Positions 16,993 through 25,502 of a stretch of 64,000 bases of DNA are shown here, one piece after another. Under the pieces are notes generated by a model. The model did no database searches and was not told the DNA's origin. It was given only the letters and a program-made list of their open reading frames with translations. The stretch comes from Pseudomonas indica NBRC 103045. Its GTDB lineage: Bacteria; Pseudomonadota; Gammaproteobacteria; Pseudomonadales; Pseudomonadaceae. The stretch is taken from the NCBI RefSeq assembly GCF_002091635.1, contig NZ_BDAC01000010.1:124001-188000 (forward strand). The letters are read 5' to 3'. Positions within the stretch are counted from its first letter, which is position 1; every line of letters starts with the position of its first letter. The position numbers were made by a program, and so were the translations under genes.

Positions 16993-17295
16993 ATGTCCAT
17001 CGACATCGATGAAATCATCAAGGCCCTCGCCCACCCGGTGCGCCGCGACATGCTGCATTGGCTGAAGGACCCGGAGAAATACTTCGTCGAGCAGGAACAC
17101 CCGTTCGAGATCGGCGTCTGCGCCGGCAAGTTCGACCAGCGCACCGGACTGTCCCAGTCCACCGTCTCGGCACATCTGGCGACCTTGCAACGGGCGGGTC
17201 TGGTGACCAGCCAGCGGGTCGGCCAGTGGAATTTCTTCAAACGCAACGAGGACACCATCCAGGCGTTCCTGCGCCAGATCGGCGACGAGTTGTAG
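16993..17295 (+). CDS. pyeR: ArsR-family repressor PyeR
   Basis: 100 aa winged-helix repressor. The recognition helix region is LSQSTVSAHLATLQRAGLV; the N-terminus DEIIKALAHPVRRDMLHWL is typical of ArsR proteins. The metal-site CxC of ArsR/SmtB is absent; a single cysteine lies in EIGVCAGKF, so the signal is probably redox, electrophile or organic rather than a metal. In P. aeruginosa the repressor controls its own operon pyeR-pyeM-xenB. Start at 16993 is preferred to an upstream ATG at 16969, which follows the operator too closely. Confidence 0.87.
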   Translation: MSIDIDEIIKALAHPVRRDMLHWLKDPEKYFVEQEHPFEIGVCAGKFDQRTGLSQSTVSAHLATLQRAGLVTSQRVGQWNFFKRNEDTIQAFLRQIGDEL

Positions 17296-17333
17296 CGCTT
17301 TCCCGTTCTTCCTTTTTCGACAGGAGCAAGCCC

Positions 17334-17405
17334 ATGCCGACTTCGCTTCTCGTCCTCGCTTTGCCCGAAAAACCGAGCCCGAACCGGCTCTCGACCGACC
17401 GTTAA
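17334..17405 (+). pseudogene. 23-codon remnant of MFS transporter pyeM
   Basis: Between pyeR and xenB, exactly where P. aeruginosa has the MFS transporter gene pyeM, there is a tiny frame with its own ribosome site (CAGGAGC, 17321-17327), ATG and TAA. It encodes MPTSLLVLAL followed by PEKPSPNRLSTDR. The first ten residues look like the start of a DHA1-family MFS protein; the rest resembles a hydrophilic C-terminal tail. The simplest reading is an internal in-frame deletion of about 1.1 kb that kept both ends. It may instead be a chance leader peptide. Confidence 0.55.
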
Positions 17406-17418
17406 CGGAGATATTCCA

Positions 17419-18468
17419 ATGACCACGCTCTTCGACCCGATCAAGATCGGCGACCTGGAACTGAACAACCGTATCGTCATGGCCCCGCTGACCCGTTGCC
17501 GCGCGGACGAAGGCCGCGTGCCCAACGCGCTGATGGCCGAGTACTACGCCCAGCGCGCCTCCGCCGGCCTGATTCTCAGCGAGGCCACGTCGGTGTCGCC
17601 GATGGGCGTCGGCTACCCCGACACCCCTGGCATCTGGTCCGACGCCCAGGTGCGCGGCTGGAGCAACATCACCAAGGCGGTGCATGCCAACGGCGGCAAG
17701 ATCATGCTGCAACTCTGGCACGTCGGGCGCATTTCCGACCCCAGCTACCTGAACGGCGAGCTACCGGTCGCCCCCAGCGCCATTGCCGCCAAGGGCCATG
17801 TCAGCCTGCTGCGGCCGCTGCGTGACTTCGTCACCCCGCGCGCCTTGGAAACCGAGGAAATCGCCGATATCGTCGAGGCTTACCGCATCGGCGCCGAGAA
17901 CGCCAAGGCCGCCGGCTTCGACGGTGTGGAAATCCATGCTGCCAACGGTTATCTGCTCGACCAGTTCCTGCAGGACAGCACCAATACGCGCACCGACCGC
18001 TACGGCGGATCGCTGGAGAACCGCGCTCGCCTGTTGCTGGAAGTCACCGATGCGGCCATCGAGGTCTGGGGCGCCGGTCGTGTCGGCGTCCACCTGGCGC
18101 CCCGTGCCGACTTGCATGACATGGGCGATTCGAATCGGGCCGAGACCTTCACCTACGTCGCCCACGAGCTGGGCAAGCGCGGTATCGCCTTCATCTGCGC
18201 CCGCGAGAAGGAAGCCGACGACAGCCTCGCTCCGCGCCTGAAGGAAGCCTTCGGCGGCGTGTTCATCGCCAATGAGCGTTTTACCAAGGAACAGGCCGAC
18301 GCCTGGCTGGCGGCCGGCAAAGCCGATGCGGTGGCCTTCGGCGTGCCCTACATCGCCAACCCGGACCTGGTGGAACGATTCAAGCAGAACGCCCCACTCA
18401 ACGAAGCCGACCCGGCGACTTTCTATAGCTCGGGGCCGGTGGGCTACCTGGACTATCCGCGGCTGTAA
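17419..18468 (+). CDS. xenB: NADPH-dependent old yellow enzyme, xenobiotic reductase XenB
   Basis: 349 aa FMN-dependent (alpha/beta)8-barrel ene-reductase. FMN- and substrate-binding segments are visible: MAPLTRCRA, LQLWHVGRISDP, GVEIHAANGYLLDQFLQD, TDRYGGSLENRARLL. It reduces activated alkenes, quinones, nitroesters and N-ethylmaleimide. It sits behind pyeR with only the pyeM remnant between, so it is presumably in the PyeR regulon. RBS CGGAG at 17406-17410. Confidence 0.93.
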   Translation: MTTLFDPIKIGDLELNNRIVMAPLTRCRADEGRVPNALMAEYYAQRASAGLILSEATSVSPMGVGYPDTPGIWSDAQVRGWSNITKAVHANGGKIMLQLWHVGRISDPSYLNGELPVAPSAIAAKGHVSLLRPLRDFVTPRALETEEIADIVEAYRIGAENAKAAGFDGVEIHAANGYLLDQFLQDSTNTRTDRYGGSLENRARLLLEVTDAAIEVWGAGRVGVHLAPRADLHDMGDSNRAETFTYVAHELGKRGIAFICAREKEADDSLAPRLKEAFGGVFIANERFTKEQADAWLAAGKADAVAFGVPYIANPDLVERFKQNAPLNEADPATFYSSGPVGYLDYPRL

Positions 18469-18495
18469 GACCTGCCCACTCCCACAGAAACGTGG

Positions 18496-18660
18496 CCCCC
18501 GGCGGGCGAATAAATTCGTCCCTAATACAGCGTAAGTTTTGGTTCGTAGCCCGGATTGCGCTGGCGCTTATCCGGGCTACGGCTCTGCATAGGGGCGAAC
18601 TCTGCTCGCGATTGGGCCTTGTGGGAGCTTCGCCAGCAGAGTGGGCTCCTACGAAAGCGG
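18496..18660. repeat. REP-like palindrome cluster and hairpin
   Basis: Contains an inverted REP copy (GGCGGGCGAATAAATTCGTC), a hairpin of a different type (GTAGCCCGGAT 18546-18556 with ATCCGGGCTAC 18570-18580), then ATAGGGGCGAACTCTGCTCG and the inverted form CAGCAGAGTGGGCTCCTACG. The hairpin shares CCCGGATT with the olsA-acpH one. The cluster fills the gap between two convergent genes and probably acts as the transcript end for both. Confidence 0.72.
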
Positions 18661-18706
18661 ATCAGGGATTGTGCGCCATCCGGGTAGGTCCGGACGGCGC
18701 TTGACC

Positions 18707-19591
18707 TCAACGTGCGTTGATCTGCTGTTGCAGGCTTTGCAGTTGGCTTTGCAGGCTGGTGATGTTGCGGGTCATCTGGGCGCGGAAGGCGTCGAATTCG
18801 GCGGCGTTGCCCTGGCCGGAGCCGGCGCGGGTTTCCATTTCGCTGCGCAGGACCAGCAGGTCCTGCTCCAGGCGGCCGATGGCCTGGTTGGGATTGCCCT
18901 GTTTCTTCAGGGTTTCGAGATCCGCCGCCAGCCCCTTGAGGCGAGTATCCAGGCGAGCCAGTTCCTGCTTGGCCGATTGGGCGTCACCCTGGGCGGCCTT
19001 CAGGTCAGCCTGTGCGGCCTGCAGCTTTTCCTGTTCCCCGGCCAAGCCTTTCAGACGGGTGTCGACCTGGGCGGCGTCGCTCTTCTGCGCCTTGAGATCG
19101 GCGGCCAGTTGGTCGAGGCGCTTGGCCTGTTCGCCCTGCTGCCCGGCAACGCCCTGCTGCTGGCGGCTCAGCTCGGCGAGTTTGTTTTCCAGTTGCTTGA
19201 CCTGCAGTTTCAGGGCTTCGCTGCCGGTGGTGACGCTGGACTCGGTGGCCACTACCTTGCCGGTGATGTCCTGGATACGCCCGGCGGCCTCCTCGCTGAT
19301 GCGGGCGAAGCTCTCCTGGGTCGCCACCAGTTGCTGCTCCATCAGCGAAATCTGCTGGAAGCTCCACCATCCCAGACCGCCCAAGGCGATGGTCAGGGCG
19401 CCGACCAGCGCCCACAGCGGGCCGGTGCTGGCTCCCTTCGAGGCTTTCGCCGGCCTCTCCGCACGTACCGCTCCACGACCGTAACCGCGCTCCAGCGGCT
19501 CGGGCGCGTCATGATCGAAATCGTCATCATCGCGGATATCGGGCCTCAGGCTGGGCACGTGTTCCAGTTCGTCGTGGGCATCGTTACGCAT
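18707..19591 (-). CDS. membrane-anchored coiled-coil protein
   Basis: 294 aa. A charged cytoplasmic N-terminus of ~55 residues with DDDDFDHD is followed by one membrane helix (residues ~58-78, PLWALVGALTIALGGLGWW) and a long alpha-helical coiled coil (about 80-294) rich in Q, A, L and K. The tandem phrases RLDQLAADLKAQK, VDTRLKGLAGEQEKL and RLDTRLKGLAADLETLK show internal repetition. Such proteins are often annotated as ATPases or chromosome segregation proteins, but there is no Walker motif. The coil would face the periplasm if the N-terminus is inside; role unknown. Confidence 0.75.
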   Translation of the reverse strand: MRNDAHDELEHVPSLRPDIRDDDDFDHDAPEPLERGYGRGAVRAERPAKASKGASTGPLWALVGALTIALGGLGWWSFQQISLMEQQLVATQESFARISEEAAGRIQDITGKVVATESSVTTGSEALKLQVKQLENKLAELSRQQQGVAGQQGEQAKRLDQLAADLKAQKSDAAQVDTRLKGLAGEQEKLQAAQADLKAAQGDAQSAKQELARLDTRLKGLAADLETLKKQGNPNQAIGRLEQDLLVLRSEMETRAGSGQGNAAEFDAFRAQMTRNITSLQSQLQSLQQQINAR

Positions 19592-19898
19592 GGATAAACC
19601 TTCAAGGAGCGCGGGAAGACTCGGTAGCCGCGAGTATACCGGTTCTTGTCCGGCGCTTCAGCGTGGCGCCATGCCGGTGCACGACGCACCGGACGGGAGC
19701 GGCGATGAACCATCGACTGCCTGAAGGCCACGCAGTTCCTCGTTCTGTGAACTGGCACAAGGCTTGCCTGAGCACTGATTGGGGGGATCAAGGCGATTCT
19801 CCGGTCAGGAAGACGACGGGTCGGGTCTGTACCAGCCCGCGGCTCCGGGTCACTCAGGAAGAGTGTCCCCCGGAGCGTTCTCACTGAAGGGGAAATGC
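19592..19898. other. 307-bp intergenic region with a hairpin before the 101-aa gene
   Basis: Holds the divergent promoters of the coiled-coil gene and the 101-aa gene. A long hairpin at 19842-19876 pairs GCTCCGGG with CCCGGAGC and CACTC with GAGTG around an AGGAA loop. It ends 10 nt before the ribosome site of the downstream gene and has no U-tract, so it would lie in that gene's leader. No gene was found here. Confidence 0.5.
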
Positions 19899-20204
19899 AT
19901 GGAGCTGAACAAAGCCGTTCTGGATTGCATGCAGGCACTGCGTCGGCGCCTGCGCGACGAGTTGGCGGTGGATATCCGCCTCAGCCAGCCGGACGCCATC
20001 CCGGCGATGCTCGCGGCCTGCCTGAACTCCAACGACCTGGAAACCCGCACCCTGGGCCAGCGTCTGGCGGAGTTCAGCGACCTGATCCCCACCCGATCCA
20101 CTCCGAAGGGCCAGCCACTGGCCGACGTACCGGCTCCCGCCAGCCTGGCCGGAAAGCCCTCCGGCTCGGTGCGTATCTATCGCGGCCAGCGGATCTATGT
20201 CTGA
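19899..20204 (+). CDS. conserved-type hypothetical protein, 101 aa
   Basis: Start at 19899 follows GAAGGGG at normal spacing. Soluble, helical N-terminal two thirds (LDCMQALRRRLRDELAV..., and AACLNSNDLETRTLGQRLAEF) with a short Pro-rich linker and a C-terminal VRIYRGQRIYV strand. No signal peptide, membrane segment or catalytic motif. The codon pattern matches the surrounding core genes, so I think it is real; function is not recognised. Confidence 0.65.
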   Translation: MELNKAVLDCMQALRRRLRDELAVDIRLSQPDAIPAMLAACLNSNDLETRTLGQRLAEFSDLIPTRSTPKGQPLADVPAPASLAGKPSGSVRIYRGQRIYV

Positions 20205-20227
20205 CGGAGGGGTTGCCCCCTCCGCCT

Positions 20228-21004
20228 TCACTCGCCGTAGATATCGAAGCTGAAGTACTTGCTCTGGATCGCCTGGTAGCGGCCGTTGGCGCGGATCGCC
20301 GCGATGGCTGCATTGAGTTTGTCCAGCAGTTCCGCATCCCCCTTGCGTACGGCGATGCCGGCCCCTTCGCCGAAATAATGCGGATCGCTGAAGTCCGGCC
20401 CGACGAAGGCGAAGCCCTTGCCGCTCTCGGTCTTGAGGAAACCCTCATCCAGCGGAATGGCATCGGCCAGTACCCCGTCCAGACGGCCGGCGAGCAGGTC
20501 CAGGTAGATCTCGTTCTGGGTGCTGTAACGCACCACCTCGACACCTTTGGGCTGCAGCACCTCGGTGGCGAAACGGTCGGTGGTGGTGGAGCGCTGGACG
20601 GCGATGCGCTTGCCCTTCAGGTCGGCGAAATCGGCGTCCACGGTGGTGCCTTCCTTCATCACCAGACGCGCGGGGCTGTAGTAGTACTTGCCGGTGAAAT
20701 CCACCGACCGGCGCCGTTCGTCGGTAATGGTCATGGACGAGAGAATCGCATCCACCTTGCGTACTTTCAGCGAGGGGATCAGCCCGTCGAACTCCTGTTC
20801 GACCCATTCGCAGCGGGTCTGCATCTGTTCGCACAGGGCATTGCCGATGTCGTAGTCGAAGCCGGCGATCGCCCCCTCGGGCGTCTTGTAGGCGAACGGT
20901 GGATAAGCCGCCTCGATGCCCAGGCGCAGGGGCTTTTCGGCGGCGAACAGGCTGGAGGCCAGCAGGCCCAGGGCAAGGCTGCTCAACAAGACGATTTTCT
21001 TCAT
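20228..21004 (-). CDS. periplasmic basic-amino-acid-binding protein (SBP family 3)
   Basis: 258 aa. Signal peptide ending SLFAA-E, then the family 3 signature [18 protein letters not shown] and [20 protein letters not shown] with [16 protein letters not shown]. This fits ArgT/HisJ/AotJ-like lysine-arginine-ornithine binding proteins that feed an ABC transporter. No permease or ATPase gene is adjacent, so it is an orphan or a sensor-type component. Its strand places it upstream of the moa genes, 283 bp away. Confidence 0.85.
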   Translation of the reverse strand: MKKIVLLSSLALGLLASSLFAAEKPLRLGIEAAYPPFAYKTPEGAIAGFDYDIGNALCEQMQTRCEWVEQEFDGLIPSLKVRKVDAILSSMTITDERRRSVDFTGKYYYSPARLVMKEGTTVDADFADLKGKRIAVQRSTTTDRFATEVLQPKGVEVVRYSTQNEIYLDLLAGRLDGVLADAIPLDEGFLKTESGKGFAFVGPDFSDPHYFGEGAGIAVRKGDAELLDKLNAAIAAIRANGRYQAIQSKYFSFDIYGE

Positions 21005-21287
21005 GGTGCGACTCCCGGATGCGAATGCGTGCCACCTGAGGCGGACGGTTTTTGGGGTTGGCAGGAACGGAAGCAGAACGCCGTGGCGAGAACGGGCGGA
21101 GGCGATAAGCGAAGCGAACAGGTTTCGGTGCCCATGGGCGAGCTACCATCTTGTACTTTTCGTCCAATATGGACTTATAAGTACAATCGGTCAACGCCCA
21201 GCGCTGTGAACGGACGAACGCAGCCGTCGGGCTCGAAGGCCCGGCAGCCGGAGAGAAAACAAGCGGAGGCGGCAGTCGCCGAAGGGA

Positions 21288-21743
21288 TCAGTCGTTACGC
21301 CAGCGGTCGGCCGCGGCTTTGTCGCTGTCGCGGCCTTCGACCCAGCGCGGACCCTCCTGGGTATCTTCCTTCTTCCAGAACGGCGCGCGGGTCTTCAGGT
21401 AATCCATGACGAAATTGCAGGCATCGAAGGCTGCCTGGCGATGAGCACTGGCCGTGCCGACGAAGACGATGGGCTCGCCCGGCTCCAGGCGACCGATGCG
21501 GTGCAGGATCTCGAGGCGGAGCAGCGGCCAGCGTTGCTCCGCTTCGCGGGCGATCTTCTCCAGCGCCTTCTCGGTCATGCCGGGATAGTGTTCGAGGAAC
21601 ATGCCGCCGACCTCCTGGCCATCGTTGAAGTCGCGCACATAGCCGACGAAGCCGACCACCGCACCGACGCCGACATTGGCTGCGTGCAAGGCATTGAGTT
21701 CGCCCCCCGGGTCGAACGCCGCCGCCTGGACCCGAATAGCCAT
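21288..21743 (-). CDS. moaE: molybdopterin synthase catalytic subunit MoaE
   Basis: 151 aa, standard length. Two MoaE with two MoaD convert precursor Z (cPMP) to molybdopterin. FVGYVRDFNDGQEV, LEHYPGMTEKAL, RIGRLEPGE and SAHRQAAFDACNFVMDYLKTRAPFWKKE are conserved; the last segment holds the active-site lysine. 2 nt downstream of moaD. Confidence 0.95.
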   Translation of the reverse strand: MAIRVQAAAFDPGGELNALHAANVGVGAVVGFVGYVRDFNDGQEVGGMFLEHYPGMTEKALEKIAREAEQRWPLLRLEILHRIGRLEPGEPIVFVGTASAHRQAAFDACNFVMDYLKTRAPFWKKEDTQEGPRWVEGRDSDKAAADRWRND

Positions 21744-21745
21744 GC

Positions 21746-21994
21746 TCAACCTCCGGTGACCGTGGGGAAGAACGCCACTTCGTCGCCGTCTTCCAGGGGT
21801 TCGTCGAGGCTGCACAGTTCCTGGTTGCGGGCGCACATCAGGTTGCGTTCGGCGAGCACCTCCCAGGCGCCGCCGCGACCCAGCAGGTGCTGGCGCAGAT
21901 CGTCGATGCGGGTCCAGTCGGAGGCCATGTCGAGCGCCTCGTCATCGAGGCCCAGGGTCTCGCGGTAACGGGCGAAGTACTGCACACGAATCAT
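21746..21994 (-). CDS. moaD: molybdopterin synthase sulfur-carrier subunit MoaD
   Basis: 82 aa ubiquitin-like protein ending in the required di-glycine (FFPTVTGG), which is thiocarboxylated and donates sulfur to precursor Z. Its ATG overlaps the moaC stop by 4 nt. Order moaC-moaD-moaE as in P. aeruginosa. Confidence 0.94.
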   Translation of the reverse strand: MIRVQYFARYRETLGLDDEALDMASDWTRIDDLRQHLLGRGGAWEVLAERNLMCARNQELCSLDEPLEDGDEVAFFPTVTGG

Positions 21995-22470
21995 TGCGCG
22001 TCGTCCTCCGCCCGGTAATGGCCGCTCTTGCCGCCGAGCTTCTCTAACAGGCGCACCTGTTCGATGGTCATGCCGCGATCCACCGCCTTGCACATGTCGT
22101 AGAGGGTCAGCGCGGCGACGCTGGCAGCGGTCAGGGCTTCCATTTCCACACCGGTCTGCCCGGCCAGCTTGCAACGGGCAACGATGTGTACGGTGTCGTT
22201 GCCCTCGGGGGCCAGTTCGACCTTCACGCCGGTGAGCAGGAGCGGATGGCACAGCGGGATCAGTTCATGGGTCTTCTTCGCCGCCTGGATGCCGGCGATG
22301 CGTGCCACGGCGAACACGTCGCCCTTGGGATGGCCGCCATCCTGGATCAGGCGCAGGGTTTCCGGGCGCATGCGCACCCGCGCTTCGGCCACGGCCTCAC
22401 GGGACGTCACCGCCTTGTCGGTGACGTCGACCATGTTGGCATGACCTTGGGAATCGAGATGGGTCAGCAT
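21991..22470 (-). CDS. moaC: cyclic pyranopterin monophosphate synthase MoaC
   Basis: 159 aa. Together with MoaA turns GTP into cPMP, the first step of molybdenum cofactor synthesis. Family motifs: [48 protein letters not shown], and [24 protein letters not shown]. First gene of a coupled moaCDE unit with a striking inverted repeat 12 bp upstream. Confidence 0.95.
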   Translation of the reverse strand: MLTHLDSQGHANMVDVTDKAVTSREAVAEARVRMRPETLRLIQDGGHPKGDVFAVARIAGIQAAKKTHELIPLCHPLLLTGVKVELAPEGNDTVHIVARCKLAGQTGVEMEALTAASVAALTLYDMCKAVDRGMTIEQVRLLEKLGGKSGHYRAEDDAQ

Positions 22471-22482
22471 TGGGGAGTCGAT

Positions 22483-22527
22483 CTGTGAAGGGAATGGCGC
22501 ATTGTATACACGACCCTCCCTTCACAG
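22483..22527. promoter_or_regulatory. inverted repeat at the moaC promoter
   Basis: Perfect 11-bp arms CTGTGAAGGGA (22483-22493) and TCCCTTCACAG (22517-22527) with a 23-bp spacer containing GTATAC, a possible -10. It lies 12 bp before moaC and is not followed by a U-tract, so a protein operator is more likely than a terminator. Regulator unknown. Confidence 0.55.
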
Positions 22528-22588
22528 GCCACAGGCTGCGGGCGGACGGCACAGCACGCCCGCCGCCTTCGACGACCGCCACCGCCCG

Positions 22589-23974
22589 TTACATATGGGC
22601 CTCGGCGTACTCCGCCAGCACCGAACGAGGTACCCCTTGAAGGGTGATGTGTACCCCGTGCGGGAAGTCCTTGAAGCGCTCCGTCAGATAGGTCAGGCCC
22701 GAACTGGTGGCGGACAGGTAGGGCGTGTCGATCTGCGCCAGATTGCCCAGGCAAACCACCTTCGAACCGCTGCCGGCACGGGTGATGATGGTTTTCATCT
22801 GGTGCGGCGTGAGGTTCTGGCACTCGTCGATCAGGATCAGGCTCTGCTGGAAGCTGCGCCCGCGGATGTAGTTCAGCGATTTGAACTGCAACGGCACCTT
22901 TTGCAGGATGTAGTCGACGCTGCCGTGGGTGTTCTCGTCGTCCATGTGCAACGCTTCCAGGTTATCGGTGATGGCGCCCAGCCAGGGCTCCATCTTCTCG
23001 GCCTCGGTACCGGGCAGGAAGCCGATGTCCTCGTCCAGCCCCTGCACGCTGCGGGTGGCGATGATGCGCCGATAGCGCTTGCTGACCATGGTCTGCTCGA
23101 TGGCCGCGGCCAGGGCCAGGATGGTCTTGCCGGAGCCGGCGGCGCCGGACAGGTTGACCAGATGGATGTCCGGATCGAGCAGCGCGTACAGCGCCAGCGC
23201 CTGATAGATGTCCCGCGGCCGCAGCCCCCAGGCCTCCTGATGCAGCAGCGGCTCTTGATGCAGGTCGAGGATCAGCAGTTCGTCCTGCTTGATGCCCTTG
23301 ATCCAGCCGACGAAGCCCTGCTCGTCGACGATGAACTCATTCACGTGCACCGCCGGCAGGTTGTCGGTGAGCTGCACGCGGTGCCAGGTGCGCCCATGGT
23401 CCTGGCGGGTCTCCACCTTGCTCACGCGGTCCCAGAAGGTCCCGCCCAGGCTGTGGTAGCCGCGGGACAGCAGGTTGACGTCATCGATCAGTTGGTCGGT
23501 ATGGTAGTCCTCCGCGGCGATACCGCAGGCGCGCGCCTTCAGGCGCATGTTGATGTCCTTGGTCACCAGCACCACGGGGACGCCGGTGCGGCGGCTCTTC
23601 AGTTCCACCAACTGATTGATGATGCGGTTATCGTTGTGGTTCTCCGGCAGTACCGTCTCGGCCCGCTTGCTCATGAGGATCGACAGCCAGCCGCAAGGGC
23701 CGCTCTTGCCACGCTGGATCGGTACGCCCTGCTCCACTTCCTCCGGCGAGGCTTCGCCCAGCACCTGATCGATCAGGCGGATCGCCTGACGGCATTCGGC
23801 AGCGACGGTGTGCTTGCCGGTCTTCAACTTGTCCAGCTCTTCCAGCACCGTCATCGGAATCGCGACGTGGTGTTCCTGGAAATTCAGCAAGGCATTCGGA
23901 TCGTGGATCAGGACATTGGTGTCGAGGACATACAGGGTGGGCTGGGTGGAGCGGGCACGTCCGTGGTCATCCAT
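22589..23974 (-). CDS. PhoH-family ATPase with N-terminal PIN domain (PhoH2-like)
   Basis: 461 aa. Residues ~10-135 are a PIN nuclease domain: VLDTNVLIHDP, TVLEELDKLK and NINMRLKARA supply acidic residues. Residues ~245-461 are a PhoH P-loop ATPase with Walker A GAAGSGKTILALAA and Walker B ILIDECQNLT. PIN-PhoH (PhoH2) proteins are ATP-driven RNA helicase-nucleases, in some species part of toxin-antitoxin loci; here no antitoxin gene is adjacent. Beside moaC as in P. aeruginosa (PA3918-PA3919). Confidence 0.9.
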   Translation of the reverse strand: MDDHGRARSTQPTLYVLDTNVLIHDPNALLNFQEHHVAIPMTVLEELDKLKTGKHTVAAECRQAIRLIDQVLGEASPEEVEQGVPIQRGKSGPCGWLSILMSKRAETVLPENHNDNRIINQLVELKSRRTGVPVVLVTKDINMRLKARACGIAAEDYHTDQLIDDVNLLSRGYHSLGGTFWDRVSKVETRQDHGRTWHRVQLTDNLPAVHVNEFIVDEQGFVGWIKGIKQDELLILDLHQEPLLHQEAWGLRPRDIYQALALYALLDPDIHLVNLSGAAGSGKTILALAAAIEQTMVSKRYRRIIATRSVQGLDEDIGFLPGTEAEKMEPWLGAITDNLEALHMDDENTHGSVDYILQKVPLQFKSLNYIRGRSFQQSLILIDECQNLTPHQMKTIITRAGSGSKVVCLGNLAQIDTPYLSATSSGLTYLTERFKDFPHGVHITLQGVPRSVLAEYAEAHM

Positions 23975-24282
23975 ACTCGGTCACCTTTCTTGGAGGGGCC
24001 AAGCGACGGAATGCCGGGTCGGCGCTCCGCCGCAGGGGGCCGCCGGCCTCCCGAACGTGTTCGGGATTTTGCAGGCAAGGTGCGGGGCCTGGGGGACGCC
24101 ACCTGACTGCAGGATTCGGCGGTCTTGTTCTGGTAATACCGCAAAAGGAATGACAGAAAAACTGTTTTTTCACGTCCGTTACGGTTTTTTTATCGGCTCG
24201 ACGAATAACCCTTGGCGGCCCCCGCCCACGCCGCTACAGTCATAAAGCTAGGCCCCGCGCTTTATTGCCGTTTCCCACCCTC
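23975..24282. other. 308-bp intergenic region between dmeF and the PhoH gene
   Basis: Upstream of the PhoH gene and downstream of dmeF. A short hairpin CCCGAA-CGTG-TTCGGG (24050-24065) followed by ATTTT and a U/A-rich stretch near 24160-24190 are visible. No open frame with coding character was found. It presumably holds the PhoH promoter and the dmeF transcript end. Confidence 0.5.
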
Positions 24283-25293
24283 TCATCCCTTCGCCCGACA
24301 GACCGGATCGTCCTGGCCCGTGCCATGGCCGATGCCGCACCGATTGACTTCCACGGTCACATGCACCAGCTCGTTGAAGCCCGCCAGGCGCGATTTGTAG
24401 CGATCCGCCGATACGTCGTCGTGGGTCACCAGGGAAAGGATGCAGGCATATTGCGCGCGCCCGACACGCCACAGGTGCAGGTCGGCGATCTCGGTGTCCG
24501 GTTCCTCTTCCAGAACCATGCGAACCCGATCCACCAGCGGGTGATCCATCTCGCGATCGAGCAGCACCTTGCCGGTCTCCACCAGCAGCCCCTTGGCCCA
24601 GATGCCGATCACCACGGCACCGACCACACCCATGGCCGGGTCCAGCCAATCCCAGCCGAACAGCTTGCCACCCAGCAGGGCGAGGATGGCGGCCACCGAC
24701 GTCAACGCGTCGGCCAGCACATGGAGGAAGGCCGCATGCCGGTTGAGATCGCGCCCGCCGTGAGCATGCCCATGGCCGTGATCGTGATCGTGATCGTGAT
24801 CGTGATCGTGATCGGCGCCAGTGTGGCTGTGAGAATGCGGCTGGTCACGCAGCAACCAGGCCGACAACAGGTTCACCACCAGGCCGATGGACGCCACCCA
24901 CAGCGCCTGGTCGAAACTGATCCGCACCGGCTCCCACAACCGCCAGAACGATTCGAACAGCATCAACACAGCGACCACCACCAGCAGTAAGGCACTGGCG
25001 AAGCCGGCCAGAATCTCGATCTTCCAGGTGCCGAAGGCGAAGCGGCGGTCCCGTGCGTAGCGACGGGCGAGCAGATAGGCGAGCGCGGTGAGACCGATGG
25101 CGACCATGTGCGAGGCCATGTGCCAACCGTCGGCGAGCAGCGCCATGGAGTTGAACCAGTGGCCGGCGGCGATTTCCACCAGCATGGTCATGCCGGTCAA
25201 CGCCATGACACGCCAGGCCTGCCGCTCGCTACCGTGCTCCAGGGGCCGGTAATCGTGAGAGGGCTCCCAGCGCGAATGATCACAGGAATTCAT
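24283..25293 (-). CDS. dmeF: cation diffusion facilitator, cobalt/zinc exporter DmeF-type
   Basis: 336 aa. Inner-membrane metal/proton antiporter of the CDF family. Membrane helix 2 has ADGWHMASH, the DmeF variant of the D/H metal site, and helix 5 has HVLADALTSV. Between helices 4 and 5 is a histidine-rich loop made of six Asp-His pairs followed by GHGHAHGG, a metal-capture segment. The C-terminal domain is the usual ferredoxin-like dimer module. RBS AAGGACG before the ATG; a MerR-type metal promoter lies upstream. Confidence 0.88.
   Translation of the reverse strand: MNSCDHSRWEPSHDYRPLEHGSERQAWRVMALTGMTMLVEIAAGHWFNSMALLADGWHMASHMVAIGLTALAYLLARRYARDRRFAFGTWKIEILAGFASALLLVVVAVLMLFESFWRLWEPVRISFDQALWVASIGLVVNLLSAWLLRDQPHSHSHTGADHDHDHDHDHDHGHGHAHGGRDLNRHAAFLHVLADALTSVAAILALLGGKLFGWDWLDPAMGVVGAVVIGIWAKGLLVETGKVLLDREMDHPLVDRVRMVLEEEPDTEIADLHLWRVGRAQYACILSLVTHDDVSADRYKSRLAGFNELVHVTVEVNRCGIGHGTGQDDPVCRAKG
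24778..24813. repeat. hexanucleotide tandem repeat inside dmeF
   Basis: Six copies of GTGATC (minus strand GATCAC, Asp-His) encode the DHDHDH stretch of the metal-binding loop. Perfect short repeats can gain or lose units in frame, so loop length may vary between strains. Confidence 0.85.
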
Positions 25294-25326
25294 GTTACGT
25301 CCTTCTTCAAAAGTGCAGACCTGAGC

Positions 25327-25358
25327 AGACTAAAACCCCGGGGCGGCCCCAGGGTCAA
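25327..25358 (-). promoter_or_regulatory. MerR/ZntR/CadR-type metal promoter of dmeF
   Basis: On the minus strand a TTGACC -35 (25353-25358) and a TAGTCT -10 (25327-25332) are separated by 20 bp. The spacer holds the GC-rich dyad CCCTGGGG-CCG-CCCCGGGG. A 19-20-bp spacer with a central dyad is diagnostic of promoters activated by metal-sensing MerR-family proteins. No such regulator is adjacent, so it is encoded elsewhere. Confidence 0.78.
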
Positions 25359-25502
25359 CCGCTTCCTCGCCTCTGCATCTCGATGCAAGGCTGCACTCAT
25401 CCGATCACTCGTCACCTCCAAAGGGAAAAATCGATTGCCTCGATAGCTGGAGCCTGGACGGCTGGCGCCCTAGAATCGCCGCACGCTGACAGGAGACCAT
25501 AG

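Noticed and set aside
19842-19876. Leader hairpin considered as a riboswitch
   Set aside because: A simple stem with no alternative pairing or known aptamer pattern and an uncharacterised downstream gene; recorded only as a hairpin.
24050-24070. Hairpin CCCGAA-CGTG-TTCGGG followed by ATTTT as a terminator
   Set aside because: Short stem, poor U-tract, and it lies in the upstream region of the PhoH gene rather than just after a stop; left as a note only.
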